A stretch of 64,000 nucleotides of DNA from Paraburkholderia translucens (GTDB taxonomy: Bacteria; Pseudomonadota; Gammaproteobacteria; Burkholderiales; Burkholderiaceae), in the NCBI RefSeq assembly GCF_020881035.1, contig NZ_JAJITC010000015.1:102451-166450 (forward strand). Reading direction: 5' to 3'. Of the stretch, positions 42,105-51,690 are shown piece by piece (position 1 is the first letter of the stretch; each line of letters opens with the position of its first letter). Position numbers and translations under genes: made by a program. The notes beneath the pieces are model-generated. The model saw nothing but the letters and a program-made list of their open reading frames with translations, made no database searches and was not told the DNA's origin.

Positions 42105-43535
42105 TTAGCGGCCGGCCGCTTCCGCCTCCGGCACCAATCCGTGCGCGCCGACCCGAGCCGGCGCATTGCGCAGCGCATGCCGCCGGCCGATCGCGTGATA
42201 CTCGATGCCGAGTTCGAGCAGCACGTCCGGCTCGTACAAATTGCGGCCGTCGAAAATCAAAGGCGTTTTCAGCATGCGCTTGAGCGCATCGAAGTCCGGG
42301 CTCTTGAAAACTTTCCATTCGGTCATGATCACGAGCGCATCGACGCCGCTCACCGCTTCCATCTCGTCGTTCACGAACGACAGGCGCGCATGCTGCTGCG
42401 GCACGTCCTTCAGATCGAGCGCGAACACGCGTTTCGCTTCGTCGATCGAGACCGGGTCGTAGGCCTTCACGCGCGCGCCACGGCGCAGCAGCCCGGCGAT
42501 CAGCTCGCGGCTCGGCGCCGCGCGCATGTCGTCGGTGTTCGGCTTGAATGCGAGGCCCCACACGCCGAACGTGCGGCCCGTCAGATCCTCGCCGAGACGC
42601 GCGACGATCTTCTGCGCGAGGATGTGCTTTTGCGCGTCGTTGACCGCTTCCACCGCTTCGAGAATGCGCAGGTTCGCACCCTGATCGGCCGCGGTGCGGA
42701 TCAGCGCCTGCACGTCCTTCGGAAAGCACGAGCCGCCATAGCCGCAACCGGCGTAGAGGAAGTCATAGCCGATGCGCGGATCGGAGCCGATACCACGGCG
42801 CACCGCCTCGATATCGGCGCCGATACGATCGGCCAGATTCGCAAGCTCGTTCATGTACGAGATGCGCGTCGCGAGCATCGCGTTGGCCGCGTACTTGGTG
42901 AATTCGGCGGAACGCACGTCCATGTACAGCGTGCGCTCGCGATTGCGGTTGAACGGCGCATACAGGCGCTTCATCAGCTCGCGCGCCCTTTCGCCGGGCA
43001 CGTCTTCGTCGCAGCCGAGCACGATGCGATCGGGCCGCGTGAAGTCCTCCACTGCCGCGCCCTCCTTCAGGAACTCCGGATTCGACACGACCGAGAACAT
43101 GTGCTCCGCCCCGCGTGCGGCCAACTCCGCGGCGACCACTTCGCGCACGCGCGAGGCGGTGCCGACCGGCACCGTCGATTTGTCGACGATCACCTTGAAG
43201 CCGTTCATATGGCGGCCGATGTTGCGTGCTGCCGCGAGCACGTATTGCAGATCGGCGGAGCCGTCCTCGTCGGCCGGCGTGCCGACCGCGATGAACTGGA
43301 TGTCGCCGTGCGCGACTGCAGCCTCGACGTCGGTGGAAAACGTCAGGCGCTTCGCGCGGCGATTGCGCGCGATGATCTCCTGCAGCCCCGGCTCGTGAAT
43401 TGGCACGCCACCGTTGTTGAGCACGTCGATCTTGCGCTCGTCGACGTCGAGACAGAACACGTCGTGGCCGATGTCGGCCAGACACGCGCCGGTCACGAGG
43501 CCGACATAGCCGCTACCGATGATCGTCAGGTTCAT
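42105..43535 (-). CDS. ugd: UDP-glucose 6-dehydrogenase
   Basis: A 476-residue enzyme oxidising UDP-glucose to UDP-glucuronate with NAD: IIGSGYVGLVTGACLADIGH at the N-terminus, VSNPEFLKEGAAVEDF, FTKYAANAMLATRISYMNE, the catalytic Cys in GCGYGGSCFPKD, and a C-terminal NAD-side domain with GLAFKPNTDDMR. Glucuronate is a component of cepacian; this is bceC in that nomenclature. GAGGTGC precedes the ATG; a GTG three codons upstream is less likely. Confidence 0.95.
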   Translation of the reverse strand: MNLTIIGSGYVGLVTGACLADIGHDVFCLDVDERKIDVLNNGGVPIHEPGLQEIIARNRRAKRLTFSTDVEAAVAHGDIQFIAVGTPADEDGSADLQYVLAAARNIGRHMNGFKVIVDKSTVPVGTASRVREVVAAELAARGAEHMFSVVSNPEFLKEGAAVEDFTRPDRIVLGCDEDVPGERARELMKRLYAPFNRNRERTLYMDVRSAEFTKYAANAMLATRISYMNELANLADRIGADIEAVRRGIGSDPRIGYDFLYAGCGYGGSCFPKDVQALIRTAADQGANLRILEAVEAVNDAQKHILAQKIVARLGEDLTGRTFGVWGLAFKPNTDDMRAAPSRELIAGLLRRGARVKAYDPVSIDEAKRVFALDLKDVPQQHARLSFVNDEMEAVSGVDALVIMTEWKVFKSPDFDALKRMLKTPLIFDGRNLYEPDVLLELGIEYHAIGRRHALRNAPARVGAHGLVPEAEAAGR

Positions 43536-43616
43536 GGATTGCACCTCGATAAATGAAGTTGATTCAGGAATGCGCTCGCGCGATGCGTGGCATCGGCGCG
43601 GCCCGGCGCACCACGT

Positions 43617-45014
43617 TCAATAGGCGTTGCTGCCCGCGAAGCCCTTCCACAGCGTCAGCACGACGATCTTGATGTCGAGCCAGAAGGTCCAGTGCTGCAT
43701 GTAGTACAGATCGAGCTTCACGCGGCCCATCATCTTTTCGATGCGATCGGTTTCGCCGCGATAACCGTTGATCTGTGCCCAGCCGGTGATGCCCGGCTTG
43801 ATCCGGTAGCGGTGCATGTAGCCCTTCACCAGATCCTTGTAGATGTCGTCGTGCTCGAGCGCATGCGGACGGGGACCCACCACCGACATCTCGCCGCGCA
43901 GCACGTTGATGAACTGCGGCAGCTCGTCGAGGCTCGTGCGGCGCAGAAACGCGCCGACCGCGGTGATGCGCGGATCGCGCCGCGTCGCCTGGGTGACCTG
44001 GCCGGCCGCTTCCGTGTGGACCTTCATCGAGCGGAACTTGAAAATCTCGAACTCGCGGCCGTCGATGCCCTTGCGCCGCTGGCGAAAAAATACCGGTCCG
44101 GGCGAGCTGAGCTTCACCATCAGCGCGATCACGAGCATCAGCGGCGCGAGTGCGGTGAGCGCGGCGAGCGCGAACACAGTGTCGAACACGCGCTTGGGCA
44201 GCACGCGCAGATCGGTGATCGGCGAGGCGGCCAGGTTGATCGCGGGCACGCCGAGCAATTCGACCATCGGCTGATTGAACAGCGTGAGGCTGCCGACGTC
44301 CGGAATGAAGCGGATGTTCACGAAGTCGTTGCGCAGATCCATCACGTAGCGATGGATCGCCTTCTCCTTCGAGATCGGCAGCGCGAGCCACAACTCGCGG
44401 ATCGCGCGCTGCCGCACGAGCTGAATCATGCGCTGATAGTCGCGCTCGACCGGCACGCCCGCGATCGCGTGCGCAGCGTCCGCATCTTCGCCGTGACCGA
44501 TCGTGCTGTCCTCGTCGAATACGACGACGGGCGTAAAACCCGCTTCGGGACGGCTGCGCATCTGCTCGATCAGAAAGCGCCCGTAGGGCGCGCCGCCGAC
44601 GATCGCGACCGCGCGCTGATTGAAGCCCTCGCGGCGCAGCCCGCGCAGGATCGAATAGACGATCACCTTCGTGACGACCAGCAGCACGATCGATGCGAGC
44701 GCCCAGTACACGAGCCACAGCCGCGACAGGCTGTCCGAGCGATGCACGCTGAAGCTGATCAGCACGCCGGCCACCTCGACCATCAGCCAGCCGCCCGCCA
44801 CGCGCGAGAGCAGATCGTAGAGCGGCTTGCCGCGCCACGACTGATAGATGCCGAGCGCCGGGAAGAACACCACCACGAGCAGGCAGCCGAATGCGAGCGA
44901 CACGCTTTGCATGTCGTCGAGCCAGACCACCCTGCCGCTATGCACAGCCGCCGCCAGCATCGCGCCGAGCGCGACCATGGCGATATCGATGATTCTCGCT
45001 AGAACGCTCAGCAT
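43617..45014 (-). CDS. wcaJ: Undecaprenyl-phosphate glucose phosphotransferase (WcaJ-like)
   Basis: A 465-residue membrane enzyme that starts repeat-unit synthesis by placing glucose-1-phosphate on undecaprenyl phosphate. Four N-terminal helices, a nucleotide-binding-like middle domain (AIVGGAPYGRFLIEQM), one further membrane segment (about 275-300) and the catalytic C-terminal domain follow the family pattern: KLSSPGPVFFRQRRKGIDGR, FKFRSMKV, RRTSLDELPQFINVLRGEMS, VGPRPHA, KPGITGWAQINGYRG (given in parts). First gene of the minus-strand operon (bceB in cepacian strains). Confidence 0.94.
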   Translation of the reverse strand: MLSVLARIIDIAMVALGAMLAAAVHSGRVVWLDDMQSVSLAFGCLLVVVFFPALGIYQSWRGKPLYDLLSRVAGGWLMVEVAGVLISFSVHRSDSLSRLWLVYWALASIVLLVVTKVIVYSILRGLRREGFNQRAVAIVGGAPYGRFLIEQMRSRPEAGFTPVVVFDEDSTIGHGEDADAAHAIAGVPVERDYQRMIQLVRQRAIRELWLALPISKEKAIHRYVMDLRNDFVNIRFIPDVGSLTLFNQPMVELLGVPAINLAASPITDLRVLPKRVFDTVFALAALTALAPLMLVIALMVKLSSPGPVFFRQRRKGIDGREFEIFKFRSMKVHTEAAGQVTQATRRDPRITAVGAFLRRTSLDELPQFINVLRGEMSVVGPRPHALEHDDIYKDLVKGYMHRYRIKPGITGWAQINGYRGETDRIEKMMGRVKLDLYYMQHWTFWLDIKIVVLTLWKGFAGSNAY

Positions 45015-45609
45015 GCGCCGCCTCTCTGTTGGTCAGTCAAGTGGGATCCGTCGCCTGGTTGAAATGGGTGCCGCACCGGTGTTGCGTCATTGCGCTCTTT
45101 ATTTCCCTTCTGCCTGTTGCCTGAATGAGACCGAATGCCAGGATCGGAAAAGCCGACTCCAAATGAGTGAATACCCTTGTACATAGCTCAATAAAGCGGG
45201 ATTAAAATTCACAAGACAAGGCTGCAAAATATCTCAAATTGTATCGGTCAATATTTCGCTAATTTTTTGACGTTTTGTTCGGCAATTGTTGCCGCGGCGC
45301 GGCTCGATCGCTGCATCCGCACATACGATTCGAGCCTTTCCTCAGCGCAGCCTCTCCTTTCATGCGAGCTTGGTCTGTGAGACACGCACGACCTGCTTGC
45401 AGTCATTCTTGCCGATCATTAAGCGTAAAAAAATGCTCGCCTATTTTTTTGAAGTAATTTTTATTTTTTAATAAGTTGGCCGGTCATTTTTTCGTGCATT
45501 TCGAATAAAGAATATGCGCTTTTTATCCGAATTGTATTTAACGCGCTTTTATTGATTCTCGACTTCGTGATAAAACTCGACGCACTCATCCAGTCTCGAG
45601 GAGATCCAC
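45015..45609. other. Divergent control region between wcaJ and manC
   Basis: A 595-base gap feeding both halves of the bce-I-like unit. Two parts are AT-rich: about 45181-45280 and 45420-45560, with T runs such as CTATTTTTTTGAAG and TTTTTATTTTTTAATAAG. They stand out against the GC-rich genes and would suit H-NS-like binding or complex promoters. No sigma-54 site with correct spacing and no convincing -35/-10 pair was found by eye. GAGGAGATCCAC just before 45610 is the manC ribosome-binding site. Confidence 0.6.
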
Positions 45610-47181
45610 ATGACAGCTACGGCTCCGGTCACGCCCAACGGCACCCGGCCCACCCCCGCGCAATCGCCAGTGTCCTCAACCGCGGCGAGCGTCAAGCTCA
45701 AGGTTCATCCCGTGATTCTCGCGGGCGGCTCAGGCACCCGTCTGTGGCCGATGTCGCGCGAGCAGCATCCGAAGCAGTTGATCGGCCTGCTCGGCGAAGA
45801 GTCGCTGCTGCAAGCAACAACGCGCCGTCTCGACCTGCTGGAAGCGGGCTACCCGCTCGCGGGCGAGCTCGTGGTCGTGGCCAATGAGGAACAACGCTTC
45901 ACGACGGCCGAGCAGTTGCGCACGAGCGGCAAGCCGAGCCGGCTGATACTCGAGCCCGTGGGCCGTGACACCGCGCCCGCGCTGACGGTGGCTGCCTTGT
46001 CCGTCGCCGCCCAGGACGTAGACGGCATCATGGTCGTGATGCCCGCCGATCACGTGGTCTCCGACAGCGAAGGTTTTCACGCGGCGGTCGCCGCCGGCGT
46101 GCAGCATGCGGCAGCTGGCCATATCGTCACGATGGGCATCGTGCCCACTCGTCCGGAAACCGGTTATGGCTATATTCGCATCGGCGCGCCGCTCGATCGT
46201 GCCGCCACGCCGGATGCTACGGATGCCGAAGCACCTGAACGCCTCGTTGCGCACCGGCTCGACCGCTTCGTCGAAAAGCCGCATCTGGAACTCGCGCAAC
46301 GCTATGTCGAATCGCGCGAGTACTGGTGGAACAGCGGCATCTTCATCATGCGCGCCTCGACGTGGCTCAAAGCGATCCGCCATTTCCAGCCGGCCATTTA
46401 CGAAGCGTGCGAGGCGGCCTTCACGGGCGGCAAGTCGGACGGCGACTTCTTCCGGCTGCAACGCGATGCGTTCAGCGCCTCGCCGTCGAATTCGATCGAC
46501 TACGCGGTGATGGAGCAGCTCGGCGGCGACCAGGGCATCGCGCCCGGCGTGGTCGTGCCGCTCCAGGCTGGCTGGTCCGACGTCGGCTCGTGGGACGCGA
46601 TCTGGGACATCTCCGAGAAAGACGCTGATCGCAACGTGGGCCGCGGACGCGTGATGTTCGAAGGCGCCAACTCGACCTTCGCGCATTCCGACGGGCGCCT
46701 GATCGCCTGCGTCGGCACGCAGGATCTCGTCGTGGTCGAGACCGCCGATGCGATTCTCGTCGCCGACCGCTCGCGCGTGCAGGACGTCAAGAAGATCGTC
46801 AACCGGATTCGCGAAGACGGCGGGCTCGAAGCGGCCAATCATCGCAAGGTGCATCGTCCGTGGGGCAACTACGATTCCGTCGACACCGGCGAGCGCTTTC
46901 AGGTGAAGCGCATCGTCGTGAAACCGGGCGCACGGCTCTCGTTGCAGATGCATCATCACCGCGCGGAGCACTGGATCGTCGTGCGCGGCACCGCGCTCGT
47001 CACGCGCGGCGAGGAACGGCTTCTCGTGTCCGAGAACGAATCCGCCTATATTCCGCTCGGCGTTACGCATCGCCTCGAAAACCCGGGCAAGATGCCACTC
47101 GAAATGATCGAGGTGCAGTCGGGCTCGTACCTCGGCGAAGACGACATCGTGCGCTTCGACGATACGTACGGACGGAAGTGA
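45610..47181 (+). CDS. manC: Mannose-1-phosphate guanylyltransferase/mannose-6-phosphate isomerase
   Basis: A 523-residue bifunctional enzyme (bceA in cepacian strains) making GDP-mannose. The N-terminal nucleotidyltransferase shows PVILAGGSGTRLWPMSRE, VGRDTAPALTVAAL, MPADHVV and FVEKPHLELAQRYV. The C-terminal cupin isomerase domain shows HRPWGNYDSVD and the metal-binding QMHHHRAEHWIVVRG. A 30-residue Thr/Pro-rich extension precedes the catalytic part. It is transcribed away from wcaJ, supplying GDP-mannose both directly and for Gmd. Confidence 0.95.
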   Translation: MTATAPVTPNGTRPTPAQSPVSSTAASVKLKVHPVILAGGSGTRLWPMSREQHPKQLIGLLGEESLLQATTRRLDLLEAGYPLAGELVVVANEEQRFTTAEQLRTSGKPSRLILEPVGRDTAPALTVAALSVAAQDVDGIMVVMPADHVVSDSEGFHAAVAAGVQHAAAGHIVTMGIVPTRPETGYGYIRIGAPLDRAATPDATDAEAPERLVAHRLDRFVEKPHLELAQRYVESREYWWNSGIFIMRASTWLKAIRHFQPAIYEACEAAFTGGKSDGDFFRLQRDAFSASPSNSIDYAVMEQLGGDQGIAPGVVVPLQAGWSDVGSWDAIWDISEKDADRNVGRGRVMFEGANSTFAHSDGRLIACVGTQDLVVVETADAILVADRSRVQDVKKIVNRIREDGGLEAANHRKVHRPWGNYDSVDTGERFQVKRIVVKPGARLSLQMHHHRAEHWIVVRGTALVTRGEERLLVSENESAYIPLGVTHRLENPGKMPLEMIEVQSGSYLGEDDIVRFDDTYGRK

Positions 47182-47252
47182 AGCACGATCGGGCGCAATC
47201 CGGAAGCGAGAACCTGTGGCCGCGTAAAGCGGCCACGGGCACCGCCGGGCGT

Positions 47253-48530
47253 TCATCCCACGTACGAGATGAGCTCCTTGTAGGCGGCTGAAAAGCGCTC
47301 CGTGGCGCTGCTTTCGGTCGTCACCGCGGGTGGGCTTGCCACCCCCGCGCTACCGGCGTCGGACGGATAGCGGCGCACCGGCGCGCGCAGTGCATGCGAC
47401 GATGAATTCAGCGGCGCGTGCAACGGCGCGCCGTGATTTCCCGTGTAATTCGCCATGCTTTTGCCCGACGGGGGTTCCGGCACATGAGGCGAGCCCGGCA
47501 ACAAACGGCCCGCCGCTCGCTGCGCAGGGTTGACCGACACCGGTGCTGACGCGGACTCGGCGCTTGCATGGGTCAGCGTCGTGGCCGCCGCGTCGGTTGC
47601 GCTCTCGCGATCGATCCACTGACGCCCCCAGTCGAGCGCGAACTGCTGCGCGTGCTGAGCATCGGCAAAGCGCGGACCGATGAGGCCGGAGCGCTCGACG
47701 CGCTTGCCGTCCCTCATGATCTCCGCCCACGCGCGATACATCGCGCCCGGCACTTCCTCGACCACCACGTAGATCAAATAGCCACGCGAATCGGCGACCT
47801 GCATGCCGCGCGGCGCGAGGACCATCGATAGCGAGGGGCGCGGCTCGCCGGCCGAGACCGGCGCGCTCGCCGCGCCAAGCGCATCGGGCGCGGGCGGCAT
47901 GACATCGGTCACGCTCGTCGTATCGCCCTGCCCAGCGGCGGCTTCGGTGTGCGTCACCGCCTCAGCTGCGGACGCCGCGGGCGCGGATGCCGCGTGAGGG
48001 GCCCCCGCATGGGCGGCCCCCGCGTGGGCGGCCCCCGCGTGGTGAAGCCCGGACAACTGCCGCGTGATGTCGGCGATCGGATCGGCCGTGCGCCATTGGC
48101 TCAGCGCGCTGGCGCCGCCCGGCGCCTGCCACGACTCGGGACTCTTCCACGACACGCCGCGCAGACTGTTGTCTTCGCGCGGGCTCGGGGTTTGCGCAAC
48201 CGGTGCCGCGGGTCTGGCCGTAACGGGCGGCGCCGGTTGGGGAATGTACGCGAACGTGCGGCCACGCTGCGACAATAGACGGACCATTTCGAGCAGCGTG
48301 CCGTTCAGTTGCCACTCTTCAAAGCGGCGGCGGCACGTTGGACCGGACGGATAGCGGCCGGGCAGCTTCGACCACGGCTCGCCGGTGGTCAGAATCCACA
48401 GCACGGCATTCGTCACGATGCGCGGTTCGGCGCGCGGCCGGCCACGCCGGTTCAGACGGACGGCCGGCTCGTCAGAGACGAGCGGCGCAAGCAACGCCCA
48501 TTCGTCGTTATTCAGTTCGTCGAAAAACAT
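47253..48530 (-). CDS. Domesticated transposase-derived protein (DUF4096 N-terminus)
   Basis: A 425-residue protein. Residues 1-90 (MFFDELNNDEWALLAPLVSD, then RRGRPRAEPR, NAVLWILTTGEPWSKLPGRY, CRRRFEEWQLNGTLLEMVRLL) match the helix-turn-helix N-terminal part of IS5-family transposases. No DDE catalytic domain follows. Instead there is an Ala/His/Pro-rich linker with AAHAG repeats and a separate domain (MQVADSRGYLIYVVVEEVPG, then MYRAWAEIMRDGKRVERSGL), and a polar tail. GGAGAAAATCCA precedes the ATG and there are no terminal repeats, so this is a fixed gene rather than an IS. A regulatory role near manC is a guess. Confidence 0.75.
   Translation of the reverse strand: MFFDELNNDEWALLAPLVSDEPAVRLNRRGRPRAEPRIVTNAVLWILTTGEPWSKLPGRYPSGPTCRRRFEEWQLNGTLLEMVRLLSQRGRTFAYIPQPAPPVTARPAAPVAQTPSPREDNSLRGVSWKSPESWQAPGGASALSQWRTADPIADITRQLSGLHHAGAAHAGAAHAGAPHAASAPAASAAEAVTHTEAAAGQGDTTSVTDVMPPAPDALGAASAPVSAGEPRPSLSMVLAPRGMQVADSRGYLIYVVVEEVPGAMYRAWAEIMRDGKRVERSGLIGPRFADAQHAQQFALDWGRQWIDRESATDAAATTLTHASAESASAPVSVNPAQRAAGRLLPGSPHVPEPPSGKSMANYTGNHGAPLHAPLNSSSHALRAPVRRYPSDAGSAGVASPPAVTTESSATERFSAAYKELISYVG
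48001..48045. repeat. Three tandem 15-base repeats in the linker of the transposase-derived protein
   Basis: The unit GCCCCCGCATGGGCG and two near-identical copies (GCCCCCGCGTGGGCG, GCCCCCGCGTGGTGA) follow directly on one another. They are in frame and encode the AAHAG repeats of the linker. The array can change length by slippage without breaking the reading frame. Confidence 0.8.
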
Positions 48531-48982
48531 TGGATTTTCTCCACGCGGCCTGGCCTGGCAGCGGCGTTGAGCCTGCCACGAATTCTCACGATCCGTGTGC
48601 GGCCCTCGGTTGCACAAATTTGTTTTGTCCGTTCGCTTTGCCGGAACAGTCCGCCCACACGTGGTGCGGCTCATCCCTATTGCGAAGCACAAAACGCGGT
48701 CTCACTCGTGCATGGGAAAATTTGTGCACGAAGCATACCATCCGATCCTTGGCGTGAACACAATTTAGACATCTGTTACCGAAAGAAACAAAATTGTCGG
48801 TTTCGCTGCGTCGATTCTCGTATTGGCGTAACAGAGGCTACCGCTTATCTGGCGTCGGATCGGTGTATTGCAAAGCACAATGCCGCGTAAGCAGGCCGAA
48901 TAGCTTTTCGAAATGCGATTGCCGAACCCGGAAGCATTTCAATGCGTTTCGATGGCGGGCCGATCGTCGATTTCGAGCGAGG
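48531..48982. other. Intergenic region, no gene seen
   Basis: 452 bases between the transposase-derived gene and the YciI gene, both leftward. It begins with the ribosome-binding site of the former. Towards 48720-48870 it becomes AT-richer. Frames crossing it have no ribosome-binding site or familiar protein. It presumably holds the promoter of the transposase-derived gene. Confidence 0.5.
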
Positions 48983-49282
48983 TCAAACGCGCACCGGGTT
49001 CGATGCGTGCTCGCCGACCACCGTGGTCCATTCGCGCACACGCCAACGCGTGACGAGTCCGGAAAGCACGTAGGGATCAGCTTTGGCAAAAGCTTCCGCG
49101 ACCGCCGGCGACGCACCGGAAAAAAGCAGCACCGCACCGTCCGTCGGCTCCGCGAGCGCGCCGGCGAGCAGGAGTTCGCCGCGCCCTGCCGCGGCCCATG
49201 CGAGCTTCAGATGTGCGTCGCGGTACTCGCCGCGTCGCTCCAGGTAGTCGGGCACCAGCTCGTACATCAACAGGTAATGCAT
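48983..49282 (-). CDS. YciI family protein
   Basis: A 99-residue single-domain YciI-like protein (ferredoxin-like fold): MHYLLMYELVPDYLERRGEY, REAHLKLA-type His region (RDAHLKLAWAAA), LAGALAEPTDGAVLLFSG and FAKADPYVLSGLVTRWRVREW, where the conserved His and Asp pair lies. Members may be small enzymes or dimeric binding proteins; the substrate is unknown. GCAAGGAGACTCACC precedes the ATG. Confidence 0.88.
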   Translation of the reverse strand: MHYLLMYELVPDYLERRGEYRDAHLKLAWAAAGRGELLLAGALAEPTDGAVLLFSGASPAVAEAFAKADPYVLSGLVTRWRVREWTTVVGEHASNPVRV

Positions 49283-49737
49283 GGTGAGTCTCCTTGCGAG
49301 GTTGGAGAAGATCGACCCACGGCGGCATCCGCCGGTCACGCTTTTCGCATAACGATGCCCACCGAATTTAATGACGATTTTTTATTCAGTTGCATTCGCA
49401 GCAATGCAGAAATTTCAATTCCCTTGAGTAGCGTAGCGCAATAGAACGTAGTGGAATTTCCTTTCAATGCGACTTGAAATAGACGAGCCAATTAACCTGC
49501 ATCGCATAAGATAATTCGCACTCCCGTTCATTCGGCTCGTTCAAGCGCTGCATCGGCGCTTCCGCCGCCCTGTGCCGGGCAAGCGAACGCAGACCGCTGT
49601 CAACCAGCATGCATTTTCGCCCGTTCTCGCAGACGGCGTTTGCCATAATGGATGCGCAGAGCGGTCACCGAATGCCGTCGTCACCCGCGTGCATGAATGA
49701 CCAGACAACCCTTTCATCACCACTGATGGAGTGTCCC
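49283..49737. other. Intergenic region, no gene seen
   Basis: 455 bases between the divergent YciI and PsiF-like genes. The middle (about 49360-49520) is AT-rich. Overlapping minus-strand frames of about 60 codons have no ribosome-binding site and are rejected. Promoters for both neighbours should be here; GATGGAGTGTCCC at the right end is the PsiF-like ribosome-binding site. Confidence 0.5.
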
Positions 49738-50034
49738 ATGAAGATTCGATCCGCTATCGCTACGCTGGTGTTGGGCGCGGTCCTCGTATCGCCGGCGTTT
49801 GCGGAGAACAGTCAGCAGACCAAAATGGCCGACTGCAACAAGCAGGCCGGCGACAAAAAAGGCGACGAGCGCAAGGCGTTCATGCAAACCTGTCTGTCCG
49901 CGAAACCCGCCGCCGCCGCGCCGATGAGCCAGCAGGACAAGATGAAGATGTGTAACAAGCAGGCGGCCGACAAGAAGGGCGACGAGCGCAAGGCGTTCAT
50001 GAAGACCTGCCTGTCCTCGGCGCCGGCCAACTGA
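49738..50034 (+). CDS. PsiF-like secreted repeat protein
   Basis: A 98-residue exported protein. The signal peptide (MKIRSAIATLVLGAVLVSPA) is cleaved after AFA. The mature part contains two PsiF repeats: CNKQAGDKKGDERKAFMQTC and CNKQAADKKGDERKAFMKTC, each closed by a Cys pair that could form a disulfide. PsiF in E. coli is induced by phosphate starvation; its function is unknown. The near-identical repeats indicate internal duplication. Confidence 0.87.
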   Translation: MKIRSAIATLVLGAVLVSPAFAENSQQTKMADCNKQAGDKKGDERKAFMQTCLSAKPAAAAPMSQQDKMKMCNKQAADKKGDERKAFMKTCLSSAPAN

Positions 50035-50266
50035 GCGCAGGCTTGGCCATCTCCCACGCCGGCGCCCCCGATCAACTCGGCGCCGGTGCATCGATTCACT
50101 CGCAACACGCTTCGATCGCGTCCCCTCCTTCGCCGTCCAGCCGCCGGAACGCACCGTTTTCTTCTATGATGGCTGCGGAGACGGCCCACCCTCATACATA
50201 GAACTAATCAGGAATGCGGGCCGCCATCTTGTCGTTGATGCTACCGAGCATCGATTGGAGGCAAGA

Positions 50267-50716
50267 ATGGTATCGAAGCATAAAAACCGCTGGTTAAGGC
50301 GGTGGTTGCTTGTCATCGTCTTCTGGGCCGTGCCCGTGGCGATCGTCGCGGTCAACGAGATGCGCGAGGAAATGTCGTACAACGCGGTCGATCTCGACCG
50401 CGCGCTCACCACCTGGAATTTCACCGACGCGCAGCGCGCGGCCGGCGCGCCCGCGCATTGCCACGGCAAGCCCGACGAGGCGAAGGCCGCCGGCTGCCCG
50501 GCCGACGTGCTGGCGGCCAACGCGCGGCGCCAGCAGGACGCGCTCGACGAATACAGCGTGCGCCGCTCGACGCTGTTCGCTTATCTGTGGCACGCATTCG
50601 TCGGCTATTGGGTCGTGCCCGCGGCGATCCTGTTCGCGATCGGCGCGATCATCGGCATGGTGCGCCGCGCGCTGCGGCGCCCGCCCTCGGTTAAAAGTCC
50701 GGCGAACCACGGGTGA
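50267..50716 (+). CDS. Two-pass membrane protein, hypothetical
   Basis: 149 residues: a basic start (MVSKHKNRWLRRW), a first membrane helix (LLVIVFWAVPVAIVAV), a soluble middle of about 75 residues with two Cys (PAHCHGKP, AAGCPAD), and a second helix (VVPAAILFAIGAIIGMV) followed by a basic C-terminus. The middle would lie in the periplasm. GGAGGCAAGA precedes the ATG. No family is recognised. Confidence 0.72.
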   Translation: MVSKHKNRWLRRWLLVIVFWAVPVAIVAVNEMREEMSYNAVDLDRALTTWNFTDAQRAAGAPAHCHGKPDEAKAAGCPADVLAANARRQQDALDEYSVRRSTLFAYLWHAFVGYWVVPAAILFAIGAIIGMVRRALRRPPSVKSPANHG

Positions 50717-51102
50717 GAGGCGGCCGTCCCGCCAGCGCCCTGCTGCAACTCCGCTGCATCGAAACAACACTTTCATTTTCATGTCGATGGCCCGCCGCGC
50801 CACGCGAAAATCGGTAAAAAGCGGCGCATCGCCCACCCGGTTCGAACGGCCGGCAGATTCCGGCGCCTCGGGCGCTCTGCCGCCTCGCCCCGTCCGCTCA
50901 TCGCTCGACGCGTGCTTCGACGCCGGGCCAGCGGCCGGTCAAAGTTACTGCACAGCCTCCTGTGATCCGGCTCAAAGCCTTGTTCCATAAGGCTTTTCGC
51001 GTGGTCGCGCGGCGCGCCTTTTGAACTAGCCTGTGTTATAACTGAGAGGCAACCGGGCGGCACCACGACGGTTGCGCCCCGGATCCACGACGGAGAACAA
51101 CG
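50717..51102. other. Intergenic region, no gene seen
   Basis: 386 bases of GC-rich sequence between the two-pass membrane protein and the SYLF lipoprotein gene. TTATAACTGAG near 51040 may belong to the SYLF promoter, but no -35 at proper distance is convincing. GGAGAACAACG before 51103 is the ribosome-binding site. Confidence 0.5.
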
Positions 51103-51690
51103 ATGCAAAGACGACACTTCATGTTGAAGACGACCGCTGCGCTTGCTTTCGGAGGCCTTGCACTCGCCGGGTGCACGACGACGGGCAGCACGCCGGAGAA
51201 CGCCCACATCGACGCCTCGAAACGACAGGCGATCGACGCGAGCGTCGACGGCACGTTGTCCAAGCTGTTTACGACCGTGCCGGGTTCGCGCGAGCTGGTG
51301 TCGAAGGCGCGCGGCGTGCTGGTGTTCCCCTCGGTGCTGCAGGCGGGCTTGATCGTCGGCGGCCAGTACGGCGAAGGCGCATTGCGTGTGGGCGGCGCGA
51401 CCGTCGGCTATTTCAGCACCGTGTCGGGCTCGTTTGGCCTGACGGCGGGCGCGCAGTCGAAGGCGCTCATCTTCCTGTTCATGACGCAGGATTCGCTCGA
51501 CAAATTCCGTAACGCGGACGGGTGGTCGGCCGGCGTCGATGCGTCCGTCGCGCTCGTGAAGGTCGGCGCGAACGGCGCAATCGACACGACCACGGCCACC
51601 GCGCCGGTGCAGGTGTTCGTGCTGACCAACGCGGGCCTGATGGGCGACGTGTCGCTGCAAGGCACGAAGGTCACGCGGCTGAAGATCTGA
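51103..51690 (+). CDS. SYLF (YSC84) domain lipoprotein
   Basis: 195 residues. A twin-Arg-containing leader (MQRRHFMLKTTAALAFGGLA) ends in the lipobox LALAGC, so the protein is a lipoprotein. The SYLF domain follows: SRELVSKARGVLVFPSVLQA, AGLIVGGQYGEGALRVGG, YFSTVSGSFGLTAGAQSKA, IFLFMTQDSLDKF and NAGLMGDVSLQGTKVTRL. The domain binds lipids in eukaryotic relatives; the role in bacterial envelopes is unknown. Confidence 0.88.
   Translation: MQRRHFMLKTTAALAFGGLALAGCTTTGSTPENAHIDASKRQAIDASVDGTLSKLFTTVPGSRELVSKARGVLVFPSVLQAGLIVGGQYGEGALRVGGATVGYFSTVSGSFGLTAGAQSKALIFLFMTQDSLDKFRNADGWSAGVDASVALVKVGANGAIDTTTATAPVQVFVLTNAGLMGDVSLQGTKVTRLKI

Noticed and set aside
47253..48530. Active insertion sequence beside manC
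   Set aside because: Only the N-terminal transposase domain is present, with no DDE domain, no terminal inverted repeats and no target duplication.
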